Shown here piece after piece: positions 60,505 through 64,000 of a DNA stretch of 64,000 nt. Below the pieces are notes generated by a model. It was not told where the DNA came from. It made no database searches and saw only the letters and a program-made list of their open reading frames with translations. The translations under genes were made by a program, and so were the position numbers. Within the stretch, counting starts at the first letter, position 1; every line of letters begins with the position of its first letter. Source of the stretch: Methanoregula sp. (GTDB taxonomy: Archaea; Halobacteriota; Methanomicrobia; Methanomicrobiales; Methanospirillaceae); assembly GCA_030694985.1 (NCBI GenBank), contig JAUYTV010000020.1, positions 62,001-126,000 on the forward strand, read 5' to 3'.

Positions 60505-61073
60505 AACTGACGATGGTCACCAGTAACACAAACAAAGCAGTGGAAGTTGCTGCCTTTTTTGGAGGTATAATTGATGTAACGCACATATCGCTCGATATAC
60601 CGGAGCACCGCTCCGATGATGTCGGTGAGATTGCGAGAGGCAAGGCACAGTATGCGTATGAACATCTCCATACGCCACTCATTGTGGACGATACCGGTTT
60701 TTCCATCGATGCCCTGAACGGATTTCCCGGGCCCTATGCGGCATATGTCCTGCACTCGATCGGCAATGCCGGTATCCTGAAACTTATGGACGGTGTAAAA
60801 AACCGGGGTGCACACTTCACCACTGCTATCGCATTTGCAGATGATGCCGGTATTCACGTATTCACCGGAACAATACATGGTAATGTCATCTCCACTCCAC
60901 GGGGCGATAATGGGTTTGGCTACGATCCGATCGTTGACATTAACGGGAGGACTCTTGCAGAGATGTCCCTTGAAGAGAAGAGCATTATCTCGCACCGTGC
61001 TCTTGCCCTGTCAAAATTCCGCGACTGGTATCTTAAAAAATCCAATCCGGCAGCCAATAACGCAAATGGTTAA
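60501..61073 (+). CDS. rdgB: XTP/dITP diphosphatase (HAM1/RdgB family)
   Basis: 190 residues. It hydrolyses non-canonical purine triphosphates. Family motifs: MVTSNTNKAVE at the start, IVDDTGFSIDALNGFPGPYA and DNGFGYDPIVDI in the middle, SHRALALSKF at the end. It overlaps kae1-bud32 by four bases, so it is co-translated with it. Confidence 0.95.
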   Translation: MKLTMVTSNTNKAVEVAAFFGGIIDVTHISLDIPEHRSDDVGEIARGKAQYAYEHLHTPLIVDDTGFSIDALNGFPGPYAAYVLHSIGNAGILKLMDGVKNRGAHFTTAIAFADDAGIHVFTGTIHGNVISTPRGDNGFGYDPIVDINGRTLAEMSLEEKSIISHRALALSKFRDWYLKKSNPAANNANG

Positions 61074-61118
61074 TATGTCTTACAGCTTTGTTATAAGGGC
61101 ATACAGGAGTGTATTTCA

Positions 61119-61265
61119 ATGGCAAAATTTCCAGAAGCCGAAGCCCGGTTACTCAATGTAAAGATATGTATGCATTGCAACGCCCGCAATGCAATCCGCG
61201 CAACCAGCTGCCGCAAGTGCGGTTACCAGAACCTGCGCCCCAAGAACAAAGAGCGAAAAGCGTAA
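61119..61265 (+). CDS. rpl40e: 50S ribosomal protein L40e
   Basis: 48 residues. The start [12 protein letters not shown] is followed by a zinc ribbon ICMHCNARN...[17 protein letters not shown], which identifies L40e. AGGAGTG lies nine bases before the ATG. The gene is easy to miss because it is so short; it closes the translation cluster that began at aIF2 gamma. T-rich sequence follows (61281-61299). Confidence 0.93.
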   Translation: MAKFPEAEARLLNVKICMHCNARNAIRATSCRKCGYQNLRPKNKERKA

Positions 61266-61398
61266 TTGAAATTTTCAATATTTTTTTCTCTCTTTTTTGG
61301 TTTTCTTAATGAAAACTGAAATTTAAAAAATGGTATAAAAGTCACCATGACTTTCATGCACGTTTGATGAACGGACCTTGTGTATCTACAGGTCAAAA

Positions 61399-62049
61399 TT
61401 ATGCGGTGTAATACGTGACCCGTTTTCCTTTCTTTGCGTATTCTCCCGCAAATGTTTCGATGTTGCGCTTGTAACCAATCCGGTCGACAAAACCCAGTTC
61501 GCGCAGTTTCTCGCGCACCCGTAAAACATCCTCTTCATCAGCCCAGTCCTTTGTATATATGTAGACTACCTTGCGGTTATCGCGCGAGTCCGGGTTGGGT
61601 TTTGCCGTGCTCACCTTAGCCGAGATCCCCAGTTCGAGCGCTACTGTTGCATTGCGCACTTTTGTCCAGACCGCATCTACCAGATCCGGTTCCTGGAAGA
61701 TCAACCACTTGCCTGCTTTCTCATCCTCGATTGCTTCGGGTGCACTCCCCGGTGCATCCTGAACAATCCAGTACATCTGCGTAGTTTTTGTAGGAACCAC
61801 ACCTTCACCTTTGCAGAGCTGCTGGTATATGGTGTCAAGACTGGAAAAATGGGAGAGCATTGCCTCAGCCAGCTGCGGGTATTCTTCCGAGAATTTTAAA
61901 AAAATTGCCGCAAGATCCGGTTTGAAGTCAATACCTCCTTCGACAAGCGCATAAAGATATTTACCCTGTGCCTGGAGGCTCCTGTTTAAGAGGTGCTCGA
62001 AGATGCCATATGCCACATCAGCCAGCGCTTCGGGATCGACTTCCGCCAT
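61399..62049 (-). CDS. DUF1917/BLES03-like protein
   Basis: 216 residues. The C-terminal part has GKWLIFQEPDLVDAVWTKV, LGISAKVSTAKPNPDSRDN and VVYIYTKDWADEEDVLRVRE, then YKRNIETFAGEYA, the pattern of DUF1917, which also includes human C11orf68 (BLES03), sometimes listed as a putative phosphothreonine-lyase-fold protein. The first 75 residues are a helical addition. The eukaryotic protein may bind nucleic acid or nucleotides; activity is unproven. TTATAT at 62073-62078 is 26 bases before the ATG, so the mRNA is probably leaderless. Confidence 0.65.
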   Translation of the reverse strand: MAEVDPEALADVAYGIFEHLLNRSLQAQGKYLYALVEGGIDFKPDLAAIFLKFSEEYPQLAEAMLSHFSSLDTIYQQLCKGEGVVPTKTTQMYWIVQDAPGSAPEAIEDEKAGKWLIFQEPDLVDAVWTKVRNATVALELGISAKVSTAKPNPDSRDNRKVVYIYTKDWADEEDVLRVREKLRELGFVDRIGYKRNIETFAGEYAKKGKRVTYYTA

Positions 62050-62258
62050 GCGTACCTTTCAGATGTTACAAAATATAAGCTTGTGTTATTGATTTTTGGT
62101 TTGTCGGGCGGTTTTGTCTGGCAACAATGTTTTTTTAGGGTCTCTTTCTTTTACACTACTCCACAAATATCAGGAATACAAAAACAGGTTCAGATTAAAG
62201 CCTGATTTTTGTAACTGTCGAATACTATAAGAGCGCCACCATCGAAAATGTACCAATT

Positions 62259-63146
62259 ATGGAATGGAAACGTGACTGGGGTCTAACCTCACGGGTCTGG
62301 CTGACAGGCCTGCTATTATTATTTCTATACCTTGTCTTCATGGCGATCCTCATATTCATATTCCCAAGTGCCAGCATCTGGTTATTTGTCATCCTGGCAG
62401 TTGGTATGGGATCAGTCCAATACTTTTTCTCTGATAAAATGGTGCTCTGGTCAACCGGGGCACGTGTCATAGAAGAGGATGAATATCCTGAACTCCACAG
62501 AACCGTAGAAAAACTCTGTAGGGAAGCTGATCTCCCAAAGCCAAGAATTGCCATCATGCAGAGTCCTGTGCCAAACGCATTTGCAACCGGCAGGAGCCCG
62601 AAGCACGCAGTGGTTGCCTGCACAGATTCGATCATGCGACTGCTCACGCGGGATGAACTGGAAGCAGTACTTGCCCACGAACTTGCACATATAAAGAACC
62701 GGGATATCCTTACCATGACCCTTGCCAGTTTTATTGCTATGATCGCTTCGATGATCATGCAGAGCTTCTTCTTTTCCGCAATGTTTGGCGGACGTGATCG
62801 CGAAGGGGGCAGTTGGATCATCATCTGGGTAGTCTCGATCGTTGTGTATGCTGTAAGTACGCTGCTCATTCTCGCTCTTTCAAGGTACCGCGAGTTTGCA
62901 GCAGATCGCGGCAGTGCGCTCATCACGAAAAATCCCCGGGCACTCATCTCTGCGCTCAGCAAGATCAGCGGACGGATGGACGCGGTTCCACCGGAATTCA
63001 AGGCAAAGATCGAGAGTGCAAATGCATTTTTTATCATCCCTGCAATCTCTGGCAAATCCTTCATGGAACTCTTATCCACGCACCCGCCACTCGAAAAGCG
63101 GATAGCCAATCTCGAAAAAGTCGAATCCGAGATGCGGGGATATTAA
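62259..63146 (+). CDS. htpX: Membrane zinc metalloprotease HtpX
   Basis: 295 residues. Two membrane helices at the N-terminus (LTGLLLLFLYLVFMAILIF and IWLFVILAVGMGSVQYFF), the zinc motif HELAHIKNRD with a later glutamate in REFAADRGSA, and two further helices between them. It degrades misfolded membrane proteins, with the active site on the cytoplasmic side. The C-terminal STHPPLEKRIANL block is typical of the family. Confidence 0.95.
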   Translation: MEWKRDWGLTSRVWLTGLLLLFLYLVFMAILIFIFPSASIWLFVILAVGMGSVQYFFSDKMVLWSTGARVIEEDEYPELHRTVEKLCREADLPKPRIAIMQSPVPNAFATGRSPKHAVVACTDSIMRLLTRDELEAVLAHELAHIKNRDILTMTLASFIAMIASMIMQSFFFSAMFGGRDREGGSWIIIWVVSIVVYAVSTLLILALSRYREFAADRGSALITKNPRALISALSKISGRMDAVPPEFKAKIESANAFFIIPAISGKSFMELLSTHPPLEKRIANLEKVESEMRGY

Positions 63147-63242
63147 AACCATCTCATTTTTCCCATACGGTATTCCTGTTCCGTTCGATGAACTGAGTTT
63201 TTTGCTACGGTTGTTTCACAGCACTACAAGTGAACGGTTCAA

Positions 63243-63250
63243 TTTATATC
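63243..63250 (+). promoter_or_regulatory. TATA box of the response-regulator gene
   Basis: TTTATATC lies about 43 bases before the TTG start. The predicted transcript would begin near 63272, just before the ribosome-binding site GAGGAGAGG (63273-63281). Confidence 0.5.
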
Positions 63251-63289
63251 ATCAGGGGCTTATTTTGATCATGAGGAGAGGATATTCCA

Positions 63290-64000
63290 TTGCTATCAGT
63301 GCTTCTCATAGATGACGAATCCAGCCTGCTGGAAATTATCAAACTCGTCTCCGAACAGTCGAATGAGATGACCGTTCAGACTGTACTGTCTGCGCAAGAG
63401 GCCCTCAATATCCTGCAGGGAAAAACGTTCGATGCTATCATTGTTGATTACGCGATGCCTGATATCAACGGCATTGAGTTTTTAAAAATTCTTCGCTCGA
63501 AGGGCAATGCAACACCAATCATCATCTTTACAGCTGTTGGACATGAGCAGGCAGCGATAGATGCACTAAACAATGGTGCAAACTTTTTCTTAAAAAAAGG
63601 AGATTCGCCGCGGATGCAGTTCCGCGAACTGGTCACTATCGTTAAGCAGACCATTGAGCAGAATTATATCGGGCGATCAATGGGAACAACCCAGCGGATC
63701 ATATCTGATATTATCAACTTTTCATCAGATCCCAGCTTTGCCATCGATCGTGATGGAAAAGTGATGGCATGGAACGATTCTATGGAGCAACTCACCGGTG
63801 TTCCTGCAAGTTTCATCATGGGCAAGGGGGATCTTGCGTACTCAGAACCGTTCTTTGGAGTCCGGAAAAAGATGCTGGTGGATCTGCTCTTTGAACCGGA
63901 TGATGAGATCAAGCGGTTGGAGTACATGCTGGTCAGCCGGGTTACAAAAGGTATGGTCATTGCAGTGACACGGGGACAGAAAAAAAATGGGGGCAGCTGG
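63290..64000 (+). CDS. Response regulator receiver with PAS domain (C-terminus outside window)
   Basis: 237 residues are visible. Receiver domain: acidic pair in LLIDDES, phospho-acceptor Asp in AIIVDYAMPDI, Thr in IIFTAVG and Lys in FFLKKGD. After a linker a PAS domain begins (PSFAIDRDGKVMAWNDSMEQ) and is cut by the window end. In Methanomicrobiales such proteins often continue with more PAS domains and a histidine kinase. The start is TTG 63290, chosen for GAGGAGAGG nine bases before; GTG 63299 is possible. Confidence 0.85.
   Translation, partial: MLSVLLIDDESSLLEIIKLVSEQSNEMTVQTVLSAQEALNILQGKTFDAIIVDYAMPDINGIEFLKILRSKGNATPIIIFTAVGHEQAAIDALNNGANFFLKKGDSPRMQFRELVTIVKQTIEQNYIGRSMGTTQRIISDIINFSSDPSFAIDRDGKVMAWNDSMEQLTGVPASFIMGKGDLAYSEPFFGVRKKMLVDLLFEPDDEIKRLEYMLVSRVTKGMVIAVTRGQKKNGGSW

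Noticed and set aside
62225-63109. 294-codon frame opposite htpX
   Set aside because: Antisense shadow; Ser/Arg-rich low-information sequence.

Overview
The window is a chromosome segment of a methanogenic archaeon. Archaeal marks include aIF2 beta and gamma, RNA polymerase subunits L, E' and E'', a Kae1-Bud32 fusion, S24e/S27ae/L40e, aRF1, AglB and an archaeal SRP RNA. SepRS and MptA point to a methanogen. DUF2098 and DUF3821-like proteins and PEGA surface proteins suggest Methanomicrobiales, probably a Methanoregula-like organism. The order and genus are inference; no mcr or 16S gene is present. Many genes start close behind a TATA box with almost no leader; others use GGAGG or GGTG ribosome-binding sites.

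Layout. 1-2600: N-terminus of malate dehydrogenase, SRP RNA, a zinc-ribbon methyltransferase, two tRNAs and two small genes. 2600-7040: two M24 peptidases (one is methionine aminopeptidase), an AAA ATPase, a PhnP-like hydrolase and RpoL. 7250-10770: aIF2 beta, flavodoxin, IlvC and MptA. 10990-20071: an accessory block of exported and surface proteins, an orphan DNA methyltransferase, a putative DEDDh nuclease, an aminotransferase and two cyclophilins. 20072-21366: a 1.3 kb gene-free stretch between convergent genes, containing the most unusual signal of the window. 21367-24611: S12-S7-EF-2 operon. 24778-26948: QueD-QueE-QueC for archaeosine, then a NUDIX enzyme. 26951-33376: an exported hydrolase, aRF1, ArgRS, Taw1 and SepRS. 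33505-36892: a helicase/exonuclease pair resembling bacterial MrfA-MrfB. 37079-43806: HAD phosphatase, transglutaminase-like protein, a second orphan methyltransferase, SufCB, Pcm and metabolic genes. 43893-53710: UDP-GlcNAc synthesis and N-glycosylation genes ending in AglB. 53787-61265: HDAC-family protein, DUF2098, then a translation/transcription cluster from aIF2 gamma to L40e. 61399-64000: DUF1917 protein, HtpX and a response regulator cut by the window edge.

The strongest novel signal lies at 20376-21154. Two tandem copies of a unit of about 440 bp stay colinear at an offset of 440-441 bp. At nine matched sites a hexamer reading WGCACC in copy A reads TTGCC-type in copy B, while the framework between sites is partly conserved. 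Three sites in each copy are spaced exactly 11 bp apart. This looks like two related iteron arrays whose recognition word was switched in concert; their function is unknown.
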